This document shows positions 36,401-45,078 of a DNA stretch of 64,000 bases, piece by piece. The notes beneath the pieces were generated by a model, which saw nothing but the letters and a program-made list of their open reading frames with translations, had not been told where the DNA came from and searched no databases. Source of the stretch: an uncultured Clostridia bacterium (lineage in GTDB: Bacteria; Bacillota; Clostridia; Oscillospirales; Ruminococcaceae); NCBI GenBank assembly GCA_944386805.1, contig CALXCO010000001.1, positions 168,368-232,367 on the forward strand, written 5' to 3'. How positions within the stretch are numbered: the first letter of the stretch is position 1; every line of letters starts with the position of its first letter. The translations under genes and the position numbers were made by a program.

Positions 36401-37786
36401 TCAGGCGACGCCGCTTGCGACGACAACCATAATCGTAATCGTACCCAGAACCGTCCATGCGAGGAACAGCGGGAATACCCATTTAACCCATTTCTTATAA
36501 TCCACACCTGACAGTGCCAGGCAGGCCATCATCGTTCCACTGGTCGGGAAGATGATGTTGGACAGTCCGTCGCCCAGCTGGAAGGCGGTTACAGCCGCCT
36601 GACGGGTCACACCGACGACATCGGCCAGCGGCGCCATAATCGGCATAATAACGGTCGCCTGACCGGAGCCGGAGTTGACAAAGAAGTTGAACAGCAGGTT
36701 GAACCAGAACATCACCGGTCCTGCCAGAAAATGCGGCATGCTGTTGAGTGCAATTCCCATCCCGTAAACAATCGAATGCAGGACCGAACCGCTGGTCAGG
36801 ATAACCGATACGCCGGAAGCAAGACCGATCAGCGTAGCGGAAAAGGTCATCTGCTGGGAACCTTTGAGGAAGCCCTGAACAAAGCCATTGATGCCCATTT
36901 TGGTGATAAACGCCGCGAACATTGCGACAATCAGCATAATGGTTGCCATATAGCTCATGCCCCAGTTGTATTCCAGCGATCCGTAGGTGTAAACGCCAAG
37001 ACCGACGACCAGTCCCAGCAGCGCCAGCACATGACGCCAGGTAAACGGAGCATTGATGGAAGACTCGTCTCCATCAAACGCTGCATCCCCCATCACACTT
37101 TTAGACGGGTCTTTTCGGATTTTGAGTGCATAGCGCATAATGTACAGCAGCGTCGGGATGAAGAAAACCAGCCAGATGATGCACCGGAATCCAAAACCGG
37201 ATAGCTGCGGTATATCTGCAATCTTTTGTGCGACCTGGACGGTCATTGCACAGATCGGGCTGGTTGCGTAACCGCCATAGGCTGCGAGGTACATGACCGA
37301 CAACCCGACAATCTGGTCCATTTTGAGCTTTTTGGCCAGCAGAATACCAATCGGTATAACTGCCACGACCGGGTTTGCCATAACGCCGGTTGCGCCGAGC
37401 AGGCTCATAATCAGCACCAGAACCGGGATAATCAGCATCGAACGGCTGCCGAGTTTACGCATCAAAAAGCTGAGGAATCCATCCACCGATTTGCTTTCGA
37501 TCAAAACGTTGAAATAACCGCCGACCAAAAAGGTAAAAACAATAATGGAAGATGCGTTGCTCATTCCCTGGAATACTGCATCCAGCAATCCCCAGAGACC
37601 GACAGGACTCTGGTCTACCCGATGGTAGCTGCTGGGGTCAAGGGTACTGCTGTCCGGGAGGGTGTTGTACTGACCGGCCGGCACCAGCCATGTCAGGACA
37701 ACCGACAGAATCATAATACAAAATACAATGACCAGCGCATTGGGAAACTTTTTCTTTTGCGCTGTATTTTTTGTTTGCTGCGCCAT
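36401..37786 (-). CDS. YfcC/C4-dicarboxylate-anaerobic-carrier type membrane transporter
   Basis: The 461-residue protein has about 11-13 membrane helices (for example ALVIVFCIMILSVVLTWLV near the start, MLIIPVLVLIMSLLGATGV, and the last near residue 440). SGSGQATVIMPIMAPLADVVGV, near residue 365, and QLGDGLSNIIFPTSGTMMACLAL are typical of this carrier family, which includes basic amino acid and dicarboxylate exchangers and is related in style to AbgT. The ATG at 37786 has AAAGGCGGG before it. The start lies 15 bases after the M20 peptidase gene, so the pair probably takes up and cleaves an amino-acyl or peptide substrate. Confidence 0.86.
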   Translation of the reverse strand: MAQQTKNTAQKKKFPNALVIVFCIMILSVVLTWLVPAGQYNTLPDSSTLDPSSYHRVDQSPVGLWGLLDAVFQGMSNASSIIVFTFLVGGYFNVLIESKSVDGFLSFLMRKLGSRSMLIIPVLVLIMSLLGATGVMANPVVAVIPIGILLAKKLKMDQIVGLSVMYLAAYGGYATSPICAMTVQVAQKIADIPQLSGFGFRCIIWLVFFIPTLLYIMRYALKIRKDPSKSVMGDAAFDGDESSINAPFTWRHVLALLGLVVGLGVYTYGSLEYNWGMSYMATIMLIVAMFAAFITKMGINGFVQGFLKGSQQMTFSATLIGLASGVSVILTSGSVLHSIVYGMGIALNSMPHFLAGPVMFWFNLLFNFFVNSGSGQATVIMPIMAPLADVVGVTRQAAVTAFQLGDGLSNIIFPTSGTMMACLALSGVDYKKWVKWVFPLFLAWTVLGTITIMVVVASGVA

Positions 37787-37800
37787 TTTATACCCGCCTT

Positions 37801-38970
37801 TCAAAAATCTTCCGGCAAAGCCAGGATCGTTGCGATCATCTTTTTGCACTGGACTGGCAGAGAGGATATTTCCGCATGTTCCTGTAAGGTGTGCGGACCT
37901 TCACCCATAACGCCAAGGCTGCACAGTACCGGAATCCCTGCTCTTGCGACGAACGCGCTGTCCGAACAGCCACCCTGACAGGTCCCATTCGGAGCGGGCA
38001 GCCCCATATCCAGACAAGCCTGCTGATAGACGGCGAGCAGCTGATCGGTTTTTTCAACCGGTTCCATCGCCGGATAAAAGCCATTCGGAGTCATGCGGCA
38101 CCGGGTCTGTGCAACTGTGGGATGCTCGCACAGTTCACACAGAAAAGCCTCAGCCTCTTCATATTGTGCGTTCGTCCAGTACCGCACGCCGACGGTAAAC
38201 CGGCAGTAATCAGGAACGATATTGGCACCTTTTCCGCCTTCGATTCGACCGCAGTTATAGGCCGTGCCGGAAAAGTCGGTCTTTTTCTCGATTGCCAGAA
38301 TCATTTCCGCTGCCTGTCGGATGGCACTGATTCCCTTTTGCGGTTCTTTACCTGCATGTGCTGCCCTGCCTTCGATCTCGATGACAAAAACGGCGCCGCC
38401 TTTGCGTCGGATGGTTACGTCGCCGCCGGGCATGCCGGTTTCACAGTTGAAAACCGCCGCACAGTCGGCCGTTTCCCGTTCGAAGATTTTCCCGCCTTCC
38501 CCACTGGAAAGGGCGTGTGCGACCTCCTCATCGCCTGACAGAATCAGTTTGAGCTGACGGTCGTGATAGCCTGCCGCTTTCAGGGCACGTATCGCATAAA
38601 TTGCTGCGACAACACCGCCTTTGCAATCCAGTACACCGGGACCGGTTACGATATCACCGTTGACCAGAAAAGGTTCTGGTCCGAAGCTTCCGACTGGATG
38701 CACGGTGTCCATATGTCCGATCAGCGCAATCGGTTTGCATTTGGCCGGACCGGTCCAGGCCATGAAAGTTGGGCCAGCCTTTTCAAAGCTGAACATCTTC
38801 CGGTTCATTCCCATCGCATCGCAGTAGGTGTCCAGATGGGCTGCAATCCGGCCGACAGCTTGACGGTCAGCGGATGGGCTTTCAATGGAAACGATGTTTT
38901 TCCAAAGGCTGACCATAGCGTCCTGATGGCTGTCTATATAATCAAAAGCTGTTTGTAAGAGACGGTTCAC
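37801..38970 (-). CDS. M20 family metallopeptidase (carboxypeptidase G2/ArgE-like)
   Basis: The 389-residue protein has the M20 set: LIGHMDTVHPVGSFG near residue 84 (His ligand, catalytic Asp), GPGVLDCKGGVVAA near residue 110 (bridging Asp), LSGDEEVAH near residue 144 (Glu pair), FNCETGMPGG, and the lid region with EGRAAHAGKEPQKGISAI. A C-terminal GGCSDSAFVARAGIPVLCSLGVMGEGPHT holds the last ligand. This subgroup cleaves C-terminal glutamate or N-acyl amino acids. Its partner is the transporter that follows 15 bases later. Confidence 0.9.
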   Translation of the reverse strand: MNRLLQTAFDYIDSHQDAMVSLWKNIVSIESPSADRQAVGRIAAHLDTYCDAMGMNRKMFSFEKAGPTFMAWTGPAKCKPIALIGHMDTVHPVGSFGPEPFLVNGDIVTGPGVLDCKGGVVAAIYAIRALKAAGYHDRQLKLILSGDEEVAHALSSGEGGKIFERETADCAAVFNCETGMPGGDVTIRRKGGAVFVIEIEGRAAHAGKEPQKGISAIRQAAEMILAIEKKTDFSGTAYNCGRIEGGKGANIVPDYCRFTVGVRYWTNAQYEEAEAFLCELCEHPTVAQTRCRMTPNGFYPAMEPVEKTDQLLAVYQQACLDMGLPAPNGTCQGGCSDSAFVARAGIPVLCSLGVMGEGPHTLQEHAEISSLPVQCKKMIATILALPEDF

Positions 38971-39032
38971 ACGGCTTTCTTCCTTTCATTTTTCTGTATA
39001 TTTTGTCAACCTGTATGACGAAACTTGAGATT

Positions 39033-39061
39033 ATTATACTACAGCTACAGCGCTTTAGCAA
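39033..39061 (-). promoter_or_regulatory. promoter of the M20-transporter operon
   Basis: On the minus strand TTGCTA (39061-39056), 17-bp spacer, TATAAT (39038-39033). Confidence 0.75.
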
Positions 39062-39075
39062 GTCTTTTTGCTAAA
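39054..39075. repeat. 8-bp inverted repeat on the M20 promoter
   Basis: TTTAGCAA (39054-39061) and TTGCTAAA (39068-39075) with a 6-base centre. One arm is the -35 of the minus-strand promoter. It is a candidate operator. Confidence 0.6.
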
Positions 39076-39117
39076 ATATCGGTTTTGATGTTTTGTATGT
39101 CAATTTTCTTCGCTTTT

Positions 39118-39146
39118 TTGACAAAAATGCGAAAATATGATAAAAT
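39118..39146 (+). promoter_or_regulatory. promoter of the cell-wall-binding MltG-like gene
   Basis: TTGACA (39118-39123), 17-bp spacer, TAAAAT (39141-39146) with extended -10 TGA. Confidence 0.82.
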
Positions 39147-39198
39147 GTAATCTGTTGTAAGCATTTTGTTTATGTTTAATCAGAGAAAGGATGAACTT

Positions 39199-40713
39199 AT
39201 GACCGGTATTTTGAAAAAGACACTCGCCGCTGCTATTGCAATAACGACGGTTGCCTGTATGACCGCTGCCACTGCGAATGCAGGCTGGATTCAGGATTCC
39301 TCTGGCTCCAGCTATCAGTATACGGATGCAAATGGAAACATGGCAGTCAACTGTTGGAAATACATAAATGGAAACTGGTATCGCTTTGATGCGAATGGCA
39401 ATATGGTGACCGGATGGTATTTTGAAGATGGCGTCAACTACTATCTCAAACCAAACGGCAGTATGGCCAGAAGCTGGACGCTGATTGACGGAGAGTGGTA
39501 CGCGTTTGATTCAAGCGGTGTTCCCCGTTCGGGATGGCTGTATTATCAGGACAACTGGTACTATTTCGATACCAACGGAAAGATGCTGACCTCCCAGTGG
39601 ATTGAAAACACTTATTATCTGACCGAAACGGGTGAAACTGCCCGTGGATTTCTGACGGTTGACGGCGTGCTGCGGTATTTCCGCACCAACGGCGCGATGT
39701 CGAAAAACTGGGTTTATGATAACGGCACCTGGTATCGCTTTGGTGAAGACGGAACCCTTCAGACCGGATGGATTGTCGATGGAGACAAACGGTATTTTGC
39801 CAGCTCGGATGGCAAGATTCAGACTGGCCTCATTCAGATTGATGGCATCAATTACAGCTTCGATGATGAGGGCCTGCTGATTGCTTCGGGAGTTACCGGA
39901 ACGCCGGAAGCCGCCTATTCTTCCGATGGAAGCAAGGAAATCGTCGCGACCGGTGAAAAGGTTTCGCTGACGATGTACGCCAACTATGACGCCAATTATT
40001 TTGGCTCGCTGCTGGAACAGTACAACGTCTGCACGCAGGCTGATTTCCTGAAAGCGGTCAATACCTGGCATCCCTTCAAGTATAATGATCAGATTCCGGA
40101 TGGACTGCTTTACCGTTATGAAGGGTACCTGTATCCGACCAAATACACCTTCTATACCGGACAGAGTGCAGATGCGGTTGTTGAGATGATGCTGATGCAG
40201 TTTGAGCAGAATGTTGGCGACGATATGGTCGCACAGTTTAGCGCAAAGGGCTTTACCCTGCATGAAGCAGTCACCTTTGCATCGATTCTTCAGGCAGAAG
40301 GCGGTTCCAGCAGCTATCGTTATTCGATTTCGGCTGTCTTCCAGAACCGGCTGGCTTCTCCGGATTATCCCCGTTTGCAGAGCAATCCGACAAGAACCTA
40401 CGCTCAGAAATATATTTCTGACAATGCGGAACTCGCGGCGGCATATGATACCTATCAGTGCAAAGGTATTCCTGTTGGTCCGATCAATAACCCCGGTTCG
40501 GTCGCGTTTGATGCGCTGCTCAACCCGGACCCCGACTGTGATGCCTTCTATTTCTGCAGCGATATGAATGGCAAGGTTTACTTTGCGTCTACTCTTGCGG
40601 AGCATAATGCCAACCGTGAGATCGTAGAACAGGTAAATGCGGAAATTGAAGCGGAGAAAGCAAAGGAAAGCGGCGTTTCTCAGGCGTCTGCTGACCAAGA
40701 TACTGCACAGTAA
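39199..40713 (+). CDS. secreted cell-wall-binding protein with MltG-like transglycosylase domain
   Basis: The 504-residue protein has a signal peptide (cleavage near ANA-GW, residue 28), about nine Trp/Tyr/Gly-rich cell-wall-binding repeats of 20-21 residues to about residue 235 (for example INGNWYRFDANGNMVTGW), a linker, and an MltG/YceG-like domain in residues 300-480. The domain shows YEGYLYPTKYTF, FASILQAEGG near residue 362, VFQNRL, LQSNPTRTYA, IPVGPINNPGSVAFDALLNP and FASTLAEHNAN. Normal MltG is membrane-anchored with a LysM-like domain; here there is no anchor. In the family ASIVEKE motif the first acid is Gln and the second Glu is kept. AGAAAGGA precedes the ATG. Confidence 0.85.
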   Translation: MTGILKKTLAAAIAITTVACMTAATANAGWIQDSSGSSYQYTDANGNMAVNCWKYINGNWYRFDANGNMVTGWYFEDGVNYYLKPNGSMARSWTLIDGEWYAFDSSGVPRSGWLYYQDNWYYFDTNGKMLTSQWIENTYYLTETGETARGFLTVDGVLRYFRTNGAMSKNWVYDNGTWYRFGEDGTLQTGWIVDGDKRYFASSDGKIQTGLIQIDGINYSFDDEGLLIASGVTGTPEAAYSSDGSKEIVATGEKVSLTMYANYDANYFGSLLEQYNVCTQADFLKAVNTWHPFKYNDQIPDGLLYRYEGYLYPTKYTFYTGQSADAVVEMMLMQFEQNVGDDMVAQFSAKGFTLHEAVTFASILQAEGGSSSYRYSISAVFQNRLASPDYPRLQSNPTRTYAQKYISDNAELAAAYDTYQCKGIPVGPINNPGSVAFDALLNPDPDCDAFYFCSDMNGKVYFASTLAEHNANREIVEQVNAEIEAEKAKESGVSQASADQDTAQ

Positions 40714-40725
40714 TGCTATTATCTG

Positions 40726-40760
40726 AAAAATCCCGGAGGCAGACAGCTTCCGGGATTTTT
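40726..40760 (+). terminator. intrinsic terminator of the MltG-like gene
   Basis: AAAAATCCCGGA (40726-40737) pairs with TCCGGGATTTTT (40749-40760). Confidence 0.9.
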
Positions 40761-40782
40761 CATGCTACGAATAAAGATATAA

Positions 40783-40814
40783 AGAAACCGCCCCAAAATT
40801 TTGGGGCGGTTTCT
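40783..40814. terminator. bidirectional terminator (perfect 32-base palindrome)
   Basis: AGAAACCGCCCCAAAA and its exact complement TTTTGGGGCGGTTTCT meet at the centre. It ends the ABC exporter operon on the minus strand and backs up the plus-strand terminator. Confidence 0.85.
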
Positions 40815-40828
40815 GCGTGAGGATATCA

Positions 40829-42721
40829 TCAGGACAGTTCAAACATACCGGTATAGAGCTGGTAATATTTGCCCTTTTGAGCAATCAGGGTTTCGTGGTT
40901 GCCGCGTTCGATAATCCGGCCATTTTCCAGAACCATGATCGCATCCGCATTGCGGACGGTCGACAGACGGTGAGCGATGACGAAGGTCGTGCGCCCTTCC
41001 ATCAGCGAATCCATGCCTTTTTCAATCAGTGACTCTGTTCTGGTATCGATGGACGAGGTCGCCTCATCCAGAATCAGGACCGGCGGGTCAGCGACTGCTG
41101 CACGGGCAATTGCGATCAGCTGACGCTGTCCCTGAGAGAGGTTGGCGCCATCGCTGGTCAGCATGGTGTCATAACCATGCGGCAGATGGGTGATGAAAAA
41201 GTCAGCGTTTGCCAGTTTGGCTGCGCGGTGGATTTCTTCATCCGTTGCATCCAGTTTGCCGTAACGGATATTGTCCGCGACGGTACCGGTAAACAGGTGG
41301 GTATCCTGCAAAACGATCGACTGGCTTCTGCGCAGCGCCTTTTTATCAATCTTATTGATATTAATGCCGTCGTACCGGATTTTACCGTCCGGAACATCAT
41401 AGAAGCGGTTGATCAGGTTGGTGATGGTCGTTTTACCAGCGCCGGTCGAGCCAACAAATGCGATCTTCTGTCCGGGTTTTGCGTAAAGGCTGATACCGTT
41501 GAGGACCGTCTTTTCGGGAACATAACCGAAGACGACGTTGTCAAATTCAACCTTGCCCAGAACTTCGGTATAGGTAACGGTACCATCCGCTTTGTGGGGA
41601 TGTTTCCAAGCCCATACGCCGGTGTGTTCTTTGCATTCGGTCAGCGTGCCATCAGGCTGTTTGCGGGCATTGACGATGGTGACATAACCGTCGTTGACTT
41701 CGGGTTTTTCATCGATCAGGTTGAAGACACGTTCCGCACCTGCCAGTGCATTCAGGATGCTGTTGACCTGCTGAGAAATCTGAGAAACAGGCATCGAGAA
41801 GTTACGGACATACTGCAAAAACGCGACGACTGTACCAAGCGACAGGATATTCTTGATGGCCAGGATAGCACCGACAACAGCGGTAAGCGCATAATGGATG
41901 TTGGTCAGGTTGGCCATGATCGGCATCATCGAGTTTGCATAGGTGTTTGCCTGAGTAGCAGCGCTGCAAAGTTTGTCATTGAGTTTTTCGAACTCTTCGA
42001 CTGCCTTGTCTTCATGGCAGAAAACCTTGACGACACGAACGCCGTCCATCATCTCTTCGATATAGCCGTTGACGGTGCCCAGTGCCGCCTGCTGTTCTCT
42101 GAACAGCCGACCGGAACGTCCGCCAAAGAAGCGGATGACAACCAGCATTGCGGCAAACAGCAAAATCAGCAGAAGGGTCAGCTGCCAGGAATAAATCAGC
42201 ATCATGACCAGTACCGAAATGACGGTGACGCTGGACGAGATCAGCATGGTCATCGAGTTCGAGAGCAGTTCACGAAGGGTATCGATATCGTTGGTGTAGC
42301 GGCTCATCAGTTCGCCGTGGGTATGGGTATCAAAAAAACGAATCGGAAGAGCTTCCATGTGGTTGAACATATCGACACGGATGTTGTACAGAGTCCTGGT
42401 GGAAACGTGCAGCATCATACGGGCAGATATGTAGGTGCAAAGAGCGCCGATAAAATAAACCGAACCCATTTTGAGCAGGGTTACAATAAATCCGCCCATC
42501 AGTTCATCGCTATAGTCCAGAACCATCGGTTCGAGATAATCGTCGATGATGGTTTTCATGTACGATGTACCGATAACGCTGGCGAGCGCACTGAAAATAA
42601 TAGCGACAGTGACGACCAGCAGATACAGTTTATATTCAGCTAAGTATTTGACAATTCGACGGATAACAGCGCCGACATTTTTCGGCTTTTCCATCGGACG
42701 TCCACCTCTGGGTCCTGGCAT
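40829..42721 (-). CDS. ABC exporter half-transporter with canonical catalytic Glu
   Basis: The 630-residue protein has six membrane helices (residues 25-330) and an ATPase domain: FVGSTGAGKTTITNLI (Walker A) near residue 420, LSQGQRQLIAIARAA (altered signature, Gln in place of Gly) and LILDEATSSIDTRTE (Walker B with catalytic Glu). A stretch near 340-375 is inserted before the ATPase. Its start overlaps the stop of the other ABC gene by one base (TAATG), so the two halves are co-translated. The features fit a heterodimeric multidrug or peptide exporter of the BmrCD/LmrCD kind. Substrate unknown. Confidence 0.93.
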   Translation of the reverse strand: MPGPRGGRPMEKPKNVGAVIRRIVKYLAEYKLYLLVVTVAIIFSALASVIGTSYMKTIIDDYLEPMVLDYSDELMGGFIVTLLKMGSVYFIGALCTYISARMMLHVSTRTLYNIRVDMFNHMEALPIRFFDTHTHGELMSRYTNDIDTLRELLSNSMTMLISSSVTVISVLVMMLIYSWQLTLLLILLFAAMLVVIRFFGGRSGRLFREQQAALGTVNGYIEEMMDGVRVVKVFCHEDKAVEEFEKLNDKLCSAATQANTYANSMMPIMANLTNIHYALTAVVGAILAIKNILSLGTVVAFLQYVRNFSMPVSQISQQVNSILNALAGAERVFNLIDEKPEVNDGYVTIVNARKQPDGTLTECKEHTGVWAWKHPHKADGTVTYTEVLGKVEFDNVVFGYVPEKTVLNGISLYAKPGQKIAFVGSTGAGKTTITNLINRFYDVPDGKIRYDGININKIDKKALRRSQSIVLQDTHLFTGTVADNIRYGKLDATDEEIHRAAKLANADFFITHLPHGYDTMLTSDGANLSQGQRQLIAIARAAVADPPVLILDEATSSIDTRTESLIEKGMDSLMEGRTTFVIAHRLSTVRNADAIMVLENGRIIERGNHETLIAQKGKYYQLYTGMFELS

Positions 42722-44448
42722 TATTCTCTCGCTCCTTTCTGCTGCTGCTGATATACCTCACGGTAAATCTGGTTGCGCTCCATTAGTTCAGCGGGCGTAC
42801 CAAAGTCATCGATCTGACCGTCGTTCAGGACAATGACCTTATCGGCATCCTGAACGGAGGTAATTCTCTGTGCGATAATCAGGGTAGTTGTGTCGGACAG
42901 TTTCTCACGGAACGCCGCACGGATGCGCGCATCCGTAGCGGTATCGACAGCACTGGTCGAGTCGTCGAGGATGATGATCTTCGGCTTCTTCAGCAGCGCA
43001 CGGGCAATACACAGACGCTGTTTCTGACCGCCGGAGACGTTTACACCACCCTGTCCCAGGTCGGTATCCAGACCATACGGGAAGGACATAATAAACTCGT
43101 AAGCGTCTGCCGCTTTACATGCTTCAATGATTTCCTCATCGGTTGCGTTTTCATCGCCCCATTTCAGGTTATCGCGGATAGTACCCGAAAACAGAACGTT
43201 TTTCTGCAAAACCATCGAAACTGCATTGCGCAGGGTATCTTCTTCATATTCACGGACGTCAACGCCGCCGACCAGCAGCTGACCTCCGGTGATATCATAC
43301 AGCCGCGGAATCAGCTGAACAAGTGTCGACTTGGCACTGCCGGTGCCACCGATGATACCGATTGTTTCGCCGGACGCAATTGACAGGTTGATATGCTGAA
43401 GGGTCAGATTGTTGGGATCTTTGCTGTAAGAGAAAGAGACGTCTTTGAATTCGATAGAACCGTCTTTTACTTCTGTTACAGGTTTGCTGACTTCCTTGAT
43501 GTCCGGTTCTTCGTCAAGAACTTCGCAGATACGGCGCATCGAAGCCATCGAAACGGTAAACATCATGATAACCATCGACAGCATCATCAGGCTGGTCAGC
43601 GTCTGCATGACATAGCTGATAAAGGAAGAAAGCTTGCCGACCTGGAATGTACCGTTGATGACCATGTTGCCGCCAAACCACAGGACTGCCAGGATACATC
43701 CATACATGCACAGCTGCATAACAGGGCTGTTGAGGATGATCAGCTTTTCAGCACGCAGCTGAGCTTTTCTGACCTGGTCAGCCGAATCGTTGAACTTGCG
43801 GTTTTCATAATCCTCACGGACAAAAGCCTTGACGACACGGATGCCGGTCAGGTTTTCCTGAACCGAGGTGTTCAGTGCGTCATACTTTTCCATCATGATG
43901 CCAAATCTCGGATGTGCATTCGACATAATCAGGAACAGACATACCGCCAGAATCGGAATGACCACAATGAATACGGTCGACAGACTGGGGTTAATCCGAA
44001 TAGCCATAACGGCGGCACCGATCATCATGGCCGGCGCACGGACTGCCATACGAATTGCCATCTGGAAAGCATTCTGAGTGTTGGTAACGTCGGTCGTCAG
44101 ACGGGTTACCAGAGACGCAGTTGAGAATTTGTCGATGTTTGCGAATGAGAATGTCTGGACCTTACGGAACAGTTTTGCACGCAGGTTCTTCGCAAATCCC
44201 ATTGCGGCATGAGCCGCGCATACACCGCCGCCTGCGCCGCAGGCCAGCGAGAGCAAGGTACATAAGATCATCAGCACACCCATGCGGATGGTATAATCAA
44301 TGTCCTTGTTCTGGATTCCGTAGTCGATCATGTTTGCCATAATCAGTGGAATCAGAATTTCCATAATTGCCTCACCCAGCATGATGATGGGCGTTGCAAT
44401 CGCGTACTTCCTGTATTCACCGATACAGGAGACCAGTTTCTTGACCAT
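42721..44448 (-). CDS. ABC exporter half-transporter with degenerate Walker B
   Basis: The 575-residue partner has six membrane helices and an ATPase domain with IIGGTGSAKSTLVQLI (Walker A with Ala for Gly), NVSGGQKQRLCIARALL (canonical signature) and KIIILDDSTSAVDTATD, where the catalytic Glu is Asp. Together with the altered signature of its partner this makes one degenerate and one active ATP site, the arrangement known from heterodimeric exporters. It lies 60 bases after the MarR-type gene and is translated before the other half. Confidence 0.93.
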   Translation of the reverse strand: MVKKLVSCIGEYRKYAIATPIIMLGEAIMEILIPLIMANMIDYGIQNKDIDYTIRMGVLMILCTLLSLACGAGGGVCAAHAAMGFAKNLRAKLFRKVQTFSFANIDKFSTASLVTRLTTDVTNTQNAFQMAIRMAVRAPAMMIGAAVMAIRINPSLSTVFIVVIPILAVCLFLIMSNAHPRFGIMMEKYDALNTSVQENLTGIRVVKAFVREDYENRKFNDSADQVRKAQLRAEKLIILNSPVMQLCMYGCILAVLWFGGNMVINGTFQVGKLSSFISYVMQTLTSLMMLSMVIMMFTVSMASMRRICEVLDEEPDIKEVSKPVTEVKDGSIEFKDVSFSYSKDPNNLTLQHINLSIASGETIGIIGGTGSAKSTLVQLIPRLYDITGGQLLVGGVDVREYEEDTLRNAVSMVLQKNVLFSGTIRDNLKWGDENATDEEIIEACKAADAYEFIMSFPYGLDTDLGQGGVNVSGGQKQRLCIARALLKKPKIIILDDSTSAVDTATDARIRAAFREKLSDTTTLIIAQRITSVQDADKVIVLNDGQIDDFGTPAELMERNQIYREVYQQQQKGARE

Positions 44449-44508
44449 ACAATTCCTTCTTTCCTCAATGAATTGAATAGATGTATGAGAAAATACGCAG
44501 ATCAGTGA

Positions 44509-44964
44509 TCATTCCTGCATATTTTTCAGCACAACCATTAACAGACGGTTGAGTTCCTGTTTTTCCTGTTCAGACAGTCCGGCAACCATCTTATCGTTTT
44601 CCGCATCCAGCCTGCGGTGCATCTCATTATGGAGCGCCTTACAGGCGTCGGTCTGCTTGATTTCCTTATTTCTGCCGTCGGTATCGCTGACCCTGCGGCT
44701 GACGAACCCTTTTGCTTCCAGCCGCTGCAATAGTCCGGTTACTGTCGGATTGGACAGATGCAGGTGCTTTTCAATCATCCGCTGGTTGACCTTTTTGCCT
44801 TCGCTTTCGCAGCGGTCGAGGTAAACCAGCAGATGCATCTGAGAGGAGGTCAGGTTGAGTTCCTGGAGATTTTGGTTGAAACGGTTTTCAAAAGCCAGAT
44901 GAATAAACTTGATTTTGGCGCCAACTGGAATCTCCGATTCCGGAATCTGGCACGAATTTGACAT
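44509..44964 (-). CDS. MarR family transcriptional regulator
   Basis: The 151-residue protein has a MarR winged helix: LNLTSSQMHLLVYLD, then VNQRMIEKHLHLSNPTVTGLLQRLEAKGFVSRRVSDTDGRNKEIKQTD (helix-turn-helix plus wing, residues 59-105), and a dimerising C-terminal helix. It is the first gene of an operon with a heterodimeric ABC exporter. Two TAGC-type palindromic sites lie directly downstream of its promoter, so it probably represses the exporter until a ligand binds. GGGAGC precedes the ATG. Confidence 0.94.
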   Translation of the reverse strand: MSNSCQIPESEIPVGAKIKFIHLAFENRFNQNLQELNLTSSQMHLLVYLDRCESEGKKVNQRMIEKHLHLSNPTVTGLLQRLEAKGFVSRRVSDTDGRNKEIKQTDACKALHNEMHRRLDAENDKMVAGLSEQEKQELNRLLMVVLKNMQE

Positions 44965-45001
44965 TTCTCTGCTCCCTTTCAGTATAAAATCTGGAATGCT
45001 C

Positions 45002-45026
45002 TAGCTCGCTATACTATAGCACGCTA
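45002..45026. promoter_or_regulatory. tandem MarR-type operator sites
   Basis: TAGCTCGCTA (45002-45011) and TAGCACGCTA (45017-45026) are two imperfect palindromes with centres 15 bases apart, lying at about +1 to +25 of the marR promoter. Confidence 0.72.
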
Positions 45027-45029
45027 TTT

Positions 45030-45058
45030 ATTATAATCCTCTCATCAGCAAAAGTCAA
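45030..45058 (-). promoter_or_regulatory. promoter of the MarR-ABC exporter operon
   Basis: On the minus strand TTGACT (45058-45053), 17-bp spacer, TATAAT (45035-45030). Confidence 0.83.
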
Positions 45059-45078
45059 TAGTGTTTAAAATTTATTCA

